From the NCBI GenBank assembly GCA_038147495.1, contig JAYQTT010000002.1:186001-250000 (forward strand): a DNA stretch of 64,000 nt, given 5' to 3'. Position numbers and translations under genes: made by a program. The number at the start of each line of letters is the position of its first letter. Position 1 is the stretch's first letter. The notes below the pieces were generated by a model that saw only the letters and a list, made by a program, of their open reading frames with translations, ran no database searches and was not told the DNA's origin. Shown here piece after piece: positions 34,995 through 43,764 of the stretch. The stretch is from MED-G116 sp038147495. GTDB lineage: Bacteria; Pseudomonadota; Alphaproteobacteria; Puniceispirillales; Puniceispirillaceae.

Positions 34995-36155
34995 ATGCTT
35001 GATAACCCAACCCACGAGCAGCAGCTTCTCACCGAAACGGTGCGCCGCTTCATGGAAGAAGAAATGTTTGCGCATGAAGAGGCGATCGACCGTGACGCGC
35101 ATGTACCAATCGAGCTTGGTCGGCAGATTGAAGAAAGGTCAAAAGAGGTTGGTCTCTTTGCCGCTAATTTGCCAGCCGACATCGGTGGTGGCGGGCTTGA
35201 TTACGAGCAGATGGGCATCATCGAGTATGAGTTTGGCAAAACCTCTCATGCTTTGCATTCCTGGGTGGCGCGCCCGACTGAAATCCTTCTTGCAACAGAA
35301 GGCGCCCAGCGTGAGGAATATCTTCTGCCATGCGTAACCGGCGAAAAAAGAGAGCTTTTTGGCTTGAGCGAGCCCGAGGCCGGTTCCGACATCATGTCGA
35401 TGAAAACCAACGCACGACGCGATGGTGATGACTGGATTTTGAATGGATCCAAACATTTCATTTCCGGCCCGGTCATGCCGGATTTCGCCATTGTATTTGC
35501 CGTAACCGGACATGATGAAACACCGCGCGGCCCGCGTCCTCGTATCACTGCCTTTCTTGTCGATGTCGGCATGAAAGGGTTTGAGGTCAGCATCGGCTAT
35601 AACTGCACAAGCTATCGCGGCTACCTCAATTTCCGGCTTGATTTTGACGATGTCAGATTGTCGTCTGCACATATTCTTGGCGAAGAAGGCAAAGGGTTGG
35701 AGCTGTCGGGGAAATGGCTCGGCATGGGCCGGATTTGGGTGGGTGCTACCTGTTGCGGCAAGGCTGAACGCATTTACGACATGGCCTGCGATTGGGCGGC
35801 GAACCGCAAGCAGTTTGGCCAGCCAATTGGTAGATTTCAGGCAACCGGTTTCAAGCTTGCCGACATGGCCGTGGGGCTTCGCGCTGGCCAGTTGATGGTC
35901 CGCGATGCGATTGCAAGAGCCAACAACGGCATGATGAGCGATGCTGACGCGGCGATGGTGAAGGTGTTTTGTTCAGAAATGCTGTGCAAGACCGCAGATG
36001 ACGCTGTGCAGATATTCGGTGGTATGGGGTTGATGGAGGAAATGCCGATCCATCGGTTATGGCGTGACTCTCGTCTGGAGCGCATCTGGGATGGCACATC
36101 CGAGATCCAGCGGCACATCATCACGCGGTCAATCCTGCGCCCGCTTGGTGCATGA
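34995..36155 (+). CDS. Acyl-CoA dehydrogenase family protein
   Basis: This FAD enzyme desaturates acyl-CoA thioesters. It has the N-terminal helical domain, the FAD/substrate region LFGLSEPEAGSDIMSMKTNA, the NGSKHFISG strand and the C-terminal QIFGGMGLMEEMPIHRLWRD. The usual catalytic glutamate motif YEGT appears as WDGT (Asp 366). In this setting it could act like CaiA on gamma-butyrobetainyl-CoA to give crotonobetainyl-CoA, the substrate of the CaiD-like enzyme. ATG 34995 follows AGGGAGC. Length 386 aa is normal. Its stop overlaps the acyl-CoA synthetase start (ATGA). The substrate is inferred. Confidence 0.85.
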   Translation: MLDNPTHEQQLLTETVRRFMEEEMFAHEEAIDRDAHVPIELGRQIEERSKEVGLFAANLPADIGGGGLDYEQMGIIEYEFGKTSHALHSWVARPTEILLATEGAQREEYLLPCVTGEKRELFGLSEPEAGSDIMSMKTNARRDGDDWILNGSKHFISGPVMPDFAIVFAVTGHDETPRGPRPRITAFLVDVGMKGFEVSIGYNCTSYRGYLNFRLDFDDVRLSSAHILGEEGKGLELSGKWLGMGRIWVGATCCGKAERIYDMACDWAANRKQFGQPIGRFQATGFKLADMAVGLRAGQLMVRDAIARANNGMMSDADAAMVKVFCSEMLCKTADDAVQIFGGMGLMEEMPIHRLWRDSRLERIWDGTSEIQRHIITRSILRPLGA

Positions 36156-38254
36156 CAACGCCCAGAATGCAAAATCTTATGCGCCTGCTCCGGCCCCGCC
36201 ATGTTGCGGTGCTCGGTGGGCGTGATGCCGAGGTTGTCGCCGGTGAATGTCGGCGCATCGGCTATTCTGGTCCTTTCTGGCCGGTAAATCCAAAGCGTGA
36301 TCAGATTGGCGGTTTTGACTGTTTCAAATCTATTGAAGACCTTCCCGAGGCGCCGGATGCTGTCTTTGTCGCGGTGCCGCGCGAACAGGCGATTGAAAGT
36401 CTTGCCCAGCTTAACGCCATGGGTGCGGGCGGTGCCGTTGTCTATACCGCGGGATTTGCTGAAATCGGGGGTGATGGAGCGGACAAAGAGGCTGCACTGA
36501 TTGAGGCAGCAGGCGATATGGCAATCATCGGTCCGAATTGCTATGGCGTCATCAATTATGTGGACAAGGTGGCGTTGTGGCCTTTTGCCCATGGCGGGGC
36601 ATTTTCCGGTCGGGGTGCGGCGATCATCACCCAAAGCGGGATGCTGTCGTCTGATTTGACTATGGCGCAGCGGTCTTTGCCGCTCAGCTATATGATGTCT
36701 GTCGGCAATCAGGCGATGCTACGCCTCGAAGATTTTGTTGATACGCTTGCCCAGCTCGATGAGGTAAGCGCCATCGGTATCCATATCGAGGGCATCAAAG
36801 ACAGCCAGCGATTTGAGGCGGCGGCCCGCCGTGCGCTGGAAAGAAACATTCCCATCGTAGCGTTGAAAACGGGCGTCTCAGAGCTTGGCCGGGAGTTAAC
36901 CATCAGTCACACCGGCTCACTTTCAGGTGCGGATGAAGCCTATGATGCGTTTTTTGAACGTCTTGGAATCATCCGGGTGACGGAACCGGCAATGCTTCTT
37001 GAGACGCTGAAATTCATCACCGTTGCGGGGATTCCAAAAGGTCGCCGGCTTGTCGGGCTGGCCTGTTCAGGTGGCGGAGCGACAATGGTTGCCGACAATG
37101 CTGAAAGGCTTGGTCTTGAGCTGCCGCGTCCACGTCCAGAAACTGAAACAAGTCTTCGTGCCCAATTGCCGATCACTGCAACAGTGTCGAATCCGTTGGA
37201 CTACACCACACCAATATGGGGGTTTCCAGACAAGACCGAGCCGGTTTTCAAAACCCTTTTCGCTGATGGTTATGATGCGGCGGTGATTATTCAGGACTAT
37301 CCTGCCGCCGGTTTGGATGAAAGCAAGATTCATTACCGAAATGACTCGATCAGCTTTATCAATGCGGCAAAGGCAGCTGGATTGCCTGCCGCTGTTTGCA
37401 GCACGATTGCCGAAAATCTGGATCAGGAAACGCGCGAATTTCTGATCGCAAACGGTGTCGCGCCAATGCAGGGGATTGGCGATTGTCTTGGCGCAATTAG
37501 CGCCGCCACCACATATGGGCAGGCGCGCCAGAAGATTTTGGATAATCCTGATCCGCCACTTGTTCGGCTGACGCCATCAGGCGTGGGGGAAGATCAAGGC
37601 AATTCCAGATGGCTGGATGAAGGCGAGGCGAAAGCAATGCTTCGCGATATCGGGATTGATGTGCCGTCCGCGATGGTTGTTCACAAGGGTGATGAGATTC
37701 AGCTTCTCGCCGGAATGGAATTTCCTGTCGCTGTGAAGATTTTAAGCCCTGATATTCCGCATAAGTCAGAGATTGGCGCGGTAAAGCTTGGCATAAAGAA
37801 TATGGCCGAGCTTACCACAGCCATTGCCGACATTGACGATGCGGTGTCCCGCCATGCACCTGATGCCAGAACCAACGGATTTCTGGTCGAGATGATGGCG
37901 CAACCACCTGTTGCTGAGGTGCTGGTCAGCCTGAGGCGGGATCCCACTTTTGGGATCATTGTAACGATTGCCTCAGGTGGCGTTCTGGTTGAACTGATCA
38001 AAGACAGCAAGACGATCCTTGCCCCTTGCACCGATGCACGCATTGCGGCGGCAATCGATCAGCTTGCTGTCACCCGCATCATTGACGGATACCGGGGTGG
38101 CGCAACAGGGGACAAGCAAGGGCTGGTCAAGGTGGTCGCCCGCCTCGTTGCGGCCATGACCGATGATGCCGGTCTGGCCTTGATCGAGCTTAATCCGCTG
38201 TTTGTCGGTGCGGATCGCGTGGTCGCGGTTGATGCATTGGTGGCGCGTTATTGA
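36152..38254 (+). CDS. ADP-forming acyl-CoA synthetase (fused AcdA/AcdB type)
   Basis: The protein joins a CoA-binding Rossmann domain (PRHVAVLGGRDAEVVAGECR), a succinyl-CoA-ligase-like middle region with the phosphohistidine motif TISHTGSLSGADEAYDAFF, and a C-terminal ATP-grasp domain from about residue 480 (FPVAVKILSPDIPHKSEIGA). Such enzymes make acyl-CoA from acid, ATP and CoA, or run in reverse to harvest ATP. In this island it probably replaces the AMP-forming CaiC ligase, or it could release glycine betaine from betainyl-CoA with ATP gain, as no thioesterase is visible. Length 700 aa is typical. It ends one base from the convergent aldehyde dehydrogenase. Confidence 0.88.
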   Translation: MTTPRMQNLMRLLRPRHVAVLGGRDAEVVAGECRRIGYSGPFWPVNPKRDQIGGFDCFKSIEDLPEAPDAVFVAVPREQAIESLAQLNAMGAGGAVVYTAGFAEIGGDGADKEAALIEAAGDMAIIGPNCYGVINYVDKVALWPFAHGGAFSGRGAAIITQSGMLSSDLTMAQRSLPLSYMMSVGNQAMLRLEDFVDTLAQLDEVSAIGIHIEGIKDSQRFEAAARRALERNIPIVALKTGVSELGRELTISHTGSLSGADEAYDAFFERLGIIRVTEPAMLLETLKFITVAGIPKGRRLVGLACSGGGATMVADNAERLGLELPRPRPETETSLRAQLPITATVSNPLDYTTPIWGFPDKTEPVFKTLFADGYDAAVIIQDYPAAGLDESKIHYRNDSISFINAAKAAGLPAAVCSTIAENLDQETREFLIANGVAPMQGIGDCLGAISAATTYGQARQKILDNPDPPLVRLTPSGVGEDQGNSRWLDEGEAKAMLRDIGIDVPSAMVVHKGDEIQLLAGMEFPVAVKILSPDIPHKSEIGAVKLGIKNMAELTTAIADIDDAVSRHAPDARTNGFLVEMMAQPPVAEVLVSLRRDPTFGIIVTIASGGVLVELIKDSKTILAPCTDARIAAAIDQLAVTRIIDGYRGGATGDKQGLVKVVARLVAAMTDDAGLALIELNPLFVGADRVVAVDALVARY

Positions 38255-39739
38255 TCACCGCATCACGAAAGGATTGGCCATTGGCGCATCGGAAATGTTG
38301 ATCCATGCTGTCTTGGGCCTTGTATAATCATAGATGGCCTGCATGCCACTTTCCCGGCCATAACCAGAATCCTTGTAGCCACCAAATTCGGCGATCGGCG
38401 AGACCACACGGTAGGTGTTGACCCAGACGATGCCGGCACGAAGCGCCTTTGTCATACGCATCGCGCGCGCGCCGTTGCTGGTGAAAACCCCAGCGGCAAG
38501 CCCATATTTGCTGTCATTCGCCAGCGCCGTCACCTCGGCTTCATCGTCAAAGCGTAAAACGCTCAGCACCGGTCCAAATAATTCGGTATCGACGATGGTC
38601 ATTTTCTGGTCTGGACACTCGATGATTGTCGGCTCGTAGAACCAGCCGTGATTCGGTGTTTTTGGCCGTTTGCCACCTGTAAGAACGGTACCGCCTTCCT
38701 CCCGGGCGAGGGCCACCTGCCGCTCAATATGTTCAATTTGCTCATAGGTGGCGAGGGGGCCCATCTGGGTCTCTTCTGCCAACGGATCACCGATAAGGAT
38801 GTTGTTGGCCTGACTGACCATCCTGTCCAGAAATTCATCGGCAATGCTGTTGTGCAGATACAAACGTGATCCGGCAACACAGCTTTGTCCGCTGGCCCCG
38901 AATATACCGGCGATCGATCCATTGACGGCGCTCTCAATGTTGGCGTCACCAAACACGATGAAGGGAGATTTGCCGCCAAGTTCAAGCGACACCTGCGCAA
39001 AATTTTCGGCCGAATTGCGCACGACATGACGTGCTGCACCAGTGCCACCGGTAAAGCTGATTCGTTGCACCAGAGGATGCGATGTCAGTACTTTTCCGCA
39101 CGGGTCTGCATGGCCGGTAACGATATTGATAACGCCCGGTGGGAAGCCTGCCTCCTCGATCAGTTTGCCAAATTCAAGCATGGCCGCCGAAGCATGCTCG
39201 GACGCCTTGAGTACCACCGTATTTCCGGCAGCAAGCGCCGGACCGATCTTCACCGCCACAAGGAACAGCTGCGAGTTCCACGGAACGACAGCCGCGACAA
39301 CGCCAAGCGGTTCGCGCAGGGTGATGGTCATCATATCGGGTTTGTCGATGGGCAGGGTGGCGCCGCTGATCTTGTCGGCACATCCGGCATAAAACTGGAA
39401 AAATTCGGCGATATATTTGGCCTGCCAGCGTGTCTCCTTCAGCATTTTGCCGGTATCGATTGTTTCGATGCGACCAAGATGCTCGGACTTTTCATCAAGA
39501 AGCTCGGCAAGTCGACGGAGATATTTGCCCCGCGCAGTGGGGGTTAATGTTGCCCATTCACCGCTGGAAAATGCGGCATGCGCAGTTTCGACAGCGCGGT
39601 TGATATCCGCTTCGGTGGCTTCGGGAATTGTGCACCATGGCTGTTCGGTGGCCGGGTTGACGCTCTCAAACCTGTTGTTGTCACCGGCATTTACCCACTC
39701 ACCATTGATCAGCATCTGATAATGTACAAGATCCGACAT
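38255..39739 (-). CDS. Aldehyde dehydrogenase
   Basis: The NAD(P)-dependent aldehyde dehydrogenase fold is clear. The catalytic glutamate is in VSLELGGKSPFIVF, the nucleophilic cysteine in GQSCVAGSRLYL, and the PWNSQLFLVAVKIGPALAAGN and ELFGPVLSVL motifs are present. ATG 39739 (MSDLVHYQM) has GGAGG twelve bases upstream and gives 494 aa; the frame is open to 39781. Relatives oxidise betaine aldehyde, succinate semialdehyde or malate semialdehyde. The carnitine setting makes a semialdehyde or betaine aldehyde plausible, but residues do not decide. It is divergent from ridA. Confidence 0.9.
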   Translation of the reverse strand: MSDLVHYQMLINGEWVNAGDNNRFESVNPATEQPWCTIPEATEADINRAVETAHAAFSSGEWATLTPTARGKYLRRLAELLDEKSEHLGRIETIDTGKMLKETRWQAKYIAEFFQFYAGCADKISGATLPIDKPDMMTITLREPLGVVAAVVPWNSQLFLVAVKIGPALAAGNTVVLKASEHASAAMLEFGKLIEEAGFPPGVINIVTGHADPCGKVLTSHPLVQRISFTGGTGAARHVVRNSAENFAQVSLELGGKSPFIVFGDANIESAVNGSIAGIFGASGQSCVAGSRLYLHNSIADEFLDRMVSQANNILIGDPLAEETQMGPLATYEQIEHIERQVALAREEGGTVLTGGKRPKTPNHGWFYEPTIIECPDQKMTIVDTELFGPVLSVLRFDDEAEVTALANDSKYGLAAGVFTSNGARAMRMTKALRAGIVWVNTYRVVSPIAEFGGYKDSGYGRESGMQAIYDYTRPKTAWINISDAPMANPFVMR

Positions 39740-39932
39740 TTGTTCTTCGCCTCCACCATATTCTGTAAACCTATTATGCACCGCTCATGCTGGCACAAAA
39801 TGTTTTAACAGCCTATGGGCTTGTCGGCGCATATGGTCTAATTTTTGGTCACTTAATGGCGAATTTTTGTAAGTCAAACTTGGGTCGCTGGCTCAGCCTA
39901 TTGTGAGTTGGCCTTATAACGCAGGAGTGACC

Positions 39933-40325
39933 ATGGCAAAGCAGGTGATCGGCGATCCACTGGTGATCAACGGACGAAAATTGTCTTTGTCACGCGCCGT
40001 GCGGGCTGGCGACATGGTGTATTTGACCGGGCAAGTGCCAATGCGTGACGGTGCCGTCATGACCGAAGGCAGTATCGAAGACCAGACCCGCGCCGTGCTG
40101 GACGACATAAAGGCCACATTGGAAGAGGCGGGATGCGGCTTGCAGGACGTGGTCAAGGCAATGGTATGGCTGACATCCCGTGATGATTTTCCCGGGTTCA
40201 ACGCGGTTTATGCCGAATATTTTCCAGATGACCCACCAGCCCGCTCGGCCGTTGTGAGCGACCTTCTTGTCGATGTGAAAATTGAGGTCGAGGTCATCGC
40301 ATATCATCCCCAAACGTCGAGTTAG
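39933..40325 (+). CDS. RidA-family protein
   Basis: RidA-type proteins hydrolyse reactive enamine/imine intermediates and some act in pathway steps such as RutC in pyrimidine degradation. The catalytic arginine is in PPARSAVV near residue 105, and VYLTGQVPMRDG plus QTRAVLDDIKATLEEAG match the family. ATG 39933 (MAKQVIGDP) has GGAG upstream and gives 130 aa. It is followed two bases later by an alpha/beta hydrolase, echoing the RutC-RutD pair, which suggests it belongs to the pathway of the luciferase-like monooxygenase. Confidence 0.9.
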   Translation: MAKQVIGDPLVINGRKLSLSRAVRAGDMVYLTGQVPMRDGAVMTEGSIEDQTRAVLDDIKATLEEAGCGLQDVVKAMVWLTSRDDFPGFNAVYAEYFPDDPPARSAVVSDLLVDVKIEVEVIAYHPQTSS

Positions 40326-40327
40326 GC

Positions 40328-41155
40328 ATGACTGAGCAGCGATTGTCTGACGGAACGGTTTGCCGTGTTCTTGCCGCTGATGGTGGGGTTGATGGTGGAG
40401 CTGATGGTGAAAAGGCGACCATTGTGCTGATCCACGGGTTGGGCCTCAATCAGGCAATGTGGCGTCACCAGCTGGAGGCGCTGGCAGTGAATTTCCGGGT
40501 CGTTACCTATGACCTTTACGGGCACGGGCAATCAATCGCGCCGCCTGAGACGCCGGACCTTTCTCTATTTGCCCGTCAATTTGCAACTGTTGTGACAGAG
40601 CTTGGCCTTGGTTCGGTGATTGTCGCCGGATTTTCCCTTGGTGGTATGATCGCCAGACGTATCGCCATGGATTATCCGGAACGTGTCGCCGCGGTGGCGA
40701 TCCTGCATTCACCACATGCCCGCACTGTGGATGAGCGTGCGGCGATTCAAAAGCGGGTTCATCAAGCCGCATTGGACGGACCGGGCGCGACAGTGGATGC
40801 GGCGCTTGAACGCTGGTTCACCGCGCCCTTCAGAATCGCCAATCCCGAAGTGATGGGCCTTGTTCGAGACTGGGTGATGGCGAATGATCGGGCTATTTAT
40901 CCGGGAATTTATCAGGTGTTGGTCGATGGTGTTGATGAGTTGGTCGCGCCGCATCCGCCGATATCCTGTCCGGCGCTGGTGATGACCGGAGATGAGGATT
41001 TCGGCAACAACCCGGCTATGAGCGCGTCCATTGCCGCAGAAATTGCTGGATCAGAGCTGGTCGTTTTAAAGGGTTTGCGCCATATGGCCATGCTCGAAGC
41101 GCCGGAAATTTTCAACGACCATTTGATCAAATTTTGTGACCGTGTGTGCCGATAG
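40328..41155 (+). CDS. Alpha/beta hydrolase
   Basis: The 275-aa protein has the alpha/beta-hydrolase fold with oxyanion-hole motif LIHGLGLNQAMWRHQ. The nucleophile serine is in GFSLGGMIAR, the likely acid in TGDEDFGNNP and the histidine in LRHMAMLEAPE. It is similar in layout to 3-oxoadipate enol-lactonase and RutD-like hydrolases. The gene starts two bases after ridA and is followed by a DUF1185 gene, so the three form one unit. The ester, lactone or amide it cuts is unknown. Confidence 0.9.
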   Translation: MTEQRLSDGTVCRVLAADGGVDGGADGEKATIVLIHGLGLNQAMWRHQLEALAVNFRVVTYDLYGHGQSIAPPETPDLSLFARQFATVVTELGLGSVIVAGFSLGGMIARRIAMDYPERVAAVAILHSPHARTVDERAAIQKRVHQAALDGPGATVDAALERWFTAPFRIANPEVMGLVRDWVMANDRAIYPGIYQVLVDGVDELVAPHPPISCPALVMTGDEDFGNNPAMSASIAAEIAGSELVVLKGLRHMAMLEAPEIFNDHLIKFCDRVCR

Positions 41156-41201
41156 TGGTTTGGCCGTATCCGGGGATTTTGCAAGAGAAGGAAAACAAAG
41201 A

Positions 41202-41804
41202 ATGCAGTTGAAGATCCGTAAAATAGTAACATACAAGGAAACGATCCTTTTGGACGGTGAGCGTGAAGCCCCGCAGGCGCTGGAAATATTCGGTGCCGCT
41301 GCGGTGGTGAAGAACCCGTGGGCCGGACGTGGCTATGTTGAAGATTTGTCGCCGGAGATTCAGGCGTTTGGACCGATCCTTGGCAAAGCCCTGACGGATG
41401 AGATGCTGAAGATGGCTGGTGGCGGTGACGCTATCGAGGCATTTGGCAAGGCGGCGATGGCCGGGCTGGATTGTGAAATGGAGCATGCCTCGGCATTGAT
41501 CCACACCTTGCATTACGGAAATATCTTTCGCAAAGCTGTCGATGGCAAAAGCTATCTTGGATTTACCAACACGCGCGGTCCGGCCAACACACAGATTAAC
41601 ATTCCCCTCATGGACAAGAATGATACCGGTCGGCGGTCACATTACCTGACAGTGCAGATGTCGATCCATGATGCGCCTGCATGTGACGAGGTTGTCGTGG
41701 CCTTTGGCGGTGCAAATGGTGGGCGACCACATCACCGAATCGGCGATCGTTATACAGATCTCGCGGCGATTGGGGCTGATATCGAAAACCCTGCAGGGGT
41801 CTAG
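41202..41804 (+). CDS. DUF1185 (amino acid synthesis family) protein
   Basis: The 200-aa protein matches the DUF1185 family, annotated only as amino acid synthesis family. Characteristic stretches are IRKIVTYKETILLDG at the N-terminus, AAAVVKNPWAGRGYVEDL and GGANGGRPHHRIGDR at the C-terminus. ATG 41202 was chosen because it follows an AGAAGGAAA leader; the upstream in-frame start at 41136 overlaps the hydrolase gene. Homologues are often found with luciferase-like monooxygenases and alpha/beta hydrolases, as here. No biochemical function is established to my knowledge. Confidence 0.82.
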   Translation: MQLKIRKIVTYKETILLDGEREAPQALEIFGAAAVVKNPWAGRGYVEDLSPEIQAFGPILGKALTDEMLKMAGGGDAIEAFGKAAMAGLDCEMEHASALIHTLHYGNIFRKAVDGKSYLGFTNTRGPANTQINIPLMDKNDTGRRSHYLTVQMSIHDAPACDEVVVAFGGANGGRPHHRIGDRYTDLAAIGADIENPAGV

Positions 41805-41869
41805 ATTTTCAGCTTTGGTTGAATGAAGCGGTGGCCATCAAATTGTCGCCGTGATCCGAAATTGATTGC

Positions 41870-41892
41870 GTGCCAAATCACTCATTTGGCGC
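41870..41892. promoter_or_regulatory. Inverted repeat upstream of the binding-protein gene
   Basis: GCCAAAT (41872-41878) and ATTTGGC (41884-41890) form a perfect 7-bp inverted repeat around a 5-base centre, extendable by a wobble and one more pair. It lies 65 bases after the DUF1185 stop and is not followed by a T-run, so it is either a weak terminator or an operator for the downstream transporter operon. Confidence 0.4.
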
Positions 41893-41982
41893 AGGTGCAT
41901 TCTATTCAGGGACTTTTGGTCAGTTTTTTATGCATTGGTCAGGATTTTGGCATTTTCATACCGTTTATCCGCTTATTAGGGC

Positions 41983-42011
41983 TTGCCAAAGCGCTTACTT
42001 CACCCTTTACT
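41983..42011 (+). promoter_or_regulatory. Sigma-70-type promoter for the ABC transporter operon
   Basis: TTGCCA (41983-41988) matches the -35 consensus at five of six bases. TTTACT (42006-42011) lies 17 bases on and matches the -10 at four of six. It is 34 bases before the start codon, and a strong GGGAGGAG ribosome-binding sequence follows. Confidence 0.45.
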
Positions 42012-42045
42012 AATTTAGCAAATAATACCTTTCGGGAGGAGTATC

Positions 42046-43713
42046 ATGGAAGATAAAAGAAATCCGAAACACGACCTCGTGTCGGAAGTGTCGGATAAGG
42101 AAACCCAAATAAAGGTTGAGGAGTTACAGACTAGCTTCCTGTCAGGGAAGATTGGCCGTCGTAGCTTCATGACGGGCGCATTGGCGCTTGGTGTTTCGTT
42201 GACCGGCGCATCAACAGTGGTTGAGCAGGCGCTGGCAGCTACACCAAAGCAAGGCGGTCGTCTGCGGGTCGGTATCACCGGTGGCGCGACAAGTGACGTG
42301 CTTGATCCGGGTCAGATTCTTGATGCCTACATGATCAACGTATCGATGGGTCAGGTTCGCCCGAACATGACCAAAATCAATCCAGACGGATCGGTTGCGG
42401 CTGATCTGGTTGAAAGCTGGGAGCCTTCAAACGGCGCCAAGACATGGAAATTCAATGTTCGTCAGGGCGTGGAATTCCACAATGGCAAGACAATGGACTC
42501 ACAGGACATTGTCGACTCAATCCGTCACCATCTTGGGCCTGACTCTCAAAATCTGGTGGTAGCGGCGTTGTCTCCGGCATCGAATCCATCGAGGCAGACG
42601 GCAAGAACGGTGTCATTCTTCAAGTTGAAAGAAGGCAATGGTGACCTGCCAATCCTGCTTTCTGACTATCACCTGAACATTTGTCCTTCGAATGGCGATG
42701 GAACTATTGATTGGGAATCTGGCGTTGGTGCTGGTCCATATTCGATTGTCGAGCATGAGCCTGGCGTTCGTACATTGACCAAGAAGTTTGCCAATTACTG
42801 GAACACCGGTAATGACTCATTCTTTGATGAGATTGAGACACTTGGCATTGCTGATCCGACTGCAAGAATGTCAGCCCTGTCTACAGGCGCTGTTGACGCG
42901 ATCAACAACGTTCCGGCCAAAACAGCCGGACGCCTTGCCAAAATGGCCAACGTGAAAACCCTGATTTCGACAGGTAACAAGCAGGCCACTATGCCGATGC
43001 TTTGCGACATGGAGCCATATACGGACCAGAATGTTCGTAATGCCATGAAGCATATCGTCAATCGTCAGGAGCTTCTGGACAAGATCTTCTTTGGTTATGG
43101 TCAGCTTGGTAACGATAACCCTGTTGGTCCGGCAAACTATTTCCGTGCGACAGAGGAAGAATTGCCGCAGCGTGAGTATGACCCGGAGAAGGCAAAGTTC
43201 TATCTCAAGGAAGCTGGCCTCAACAGCCTGTCCGTCAAGTTCCATGCAGCTGATACCGGATTTGCCGGTTCAGTCGATGCTGGCGCATTGATGCGCGAGT
43301 CTGCGAAGGCGGCGGGAATCGATGTCGAGGTCGTTCGTGAACCGAATGACGGCTATTGGTCAAACGTCTGGATGCAGAAGCCATTCTCGGCCTGTTACTG
43401 GAGTGGACGCCCAACCGAAGACTGGATCTTCTCACAGATCTATTATTCGAAGGCTGACTGGAACGATACGCATTGGAAAAATGCTGATTTTGACAGACTG
43501 CTTGTCACGGCTCGCTCCGAGACAGACGAGGCGAAACGCCGCGAAATGTATGTTGAGATGCAGCGCATTGTGCATACAGATGGCGGTCTTATCCTGCCTG
43601 TCTTCCTCAGTGAGATTATGGGTTACAGATCAAATATCCATGTGCCAGATGTTGTTGCAAACAACTGGGAGTTGGATGGTCATCTCTGTTCTCGTCGCTG
43701 GTGGCGCGCATAG
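42046..43713 (+). CDS. Tat-exported ABC transporter substrate-binding protein (family 5)
   Basis: This is a periplasmic binding protein of the peptide/nickel/opine (SBP_bac_5) class. The N-terminus has a twin-arginine signal, GRRSFMTGALALGVSLTG, ending near ALAA, so it is exported folded. VESWEPSNGAKTWKFNVRQG and FHNGKTMDSQDIVDSIRHH are family motifs. Bases 42568-42618 read in an abnormal frame: shifting by one base there gives VVSGIESIEADGKNGVI, which joins naturally to FKLKEGNGD. Thus a missing base near 42567 and an extra one near 42618 seem to compensate. The ligand is unknown; nearby arginase-fold enzymes suggest a nitrogenous compound. Confidence 0.92.
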   Translation: MEDKRNPKHDLVSEVSDKETQIKVEELQTSFLSGKIGRRSFMTGALALGVSLTGASTVVEQALAATPKQGGRLRVGITGGATSDVLDPGQILDAYMINVSMGQVRPNMTKINPDGSVAADLVESWEPSNGAKTWKFNVRQGVEFHNGKTMDSQDIVDSIRHHLGPDSQNLVVAALSPASNPSRQTARTVSFFKLKEGNGDLPILLSDYHLNICPSNGDGTIDWESGVGAGPYSIVEHEPGVRTLTKKFANYWNTGNDSFFDEIETLGIADPTARMSALSTGAVDAINNVPAKTAGRLAKMANVKTLISTGNKQATMPMLCDMEPYTDQNVRNAMKHIVNRQELLDKIFFGYGQLGNDNPVGPANYFRATEEELPQREYDPEKAKFYLKEAGLNSLSVKFHAADTGFAGSVDAGALMRESAKAAGIDVEVVREPNDGYWSNVWMQKPFSACYWSGRPTEDWIFSQIYYSKADWNDTHWKNADFDRLLVTARSETDEAKRREMYVEMQRIVHTDGGLILPVFLSEIMGYRSNIHVPDVVANNWELDGHLCSRRWWRA

Positions 43714-43738
43714 GCATCGTCCTATGGCCAATGAAAAT

Positions 43739-43764
43739 GGGGGAGCCATTGCGGTGGCTTCCCC
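43739..43764 (+). other. Intercistronic stem-loop between binding protein and permease
   Basis: GGGGAGCCA and TGGCTTCCCC pair with one bulged base around a 6-base loop, 26 bases after the binding-protein stop. No T-run follows. Such stems commonly protect the abundant binding-protein mRNA and lower expression of the permease genes. Confidence 0.5.
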
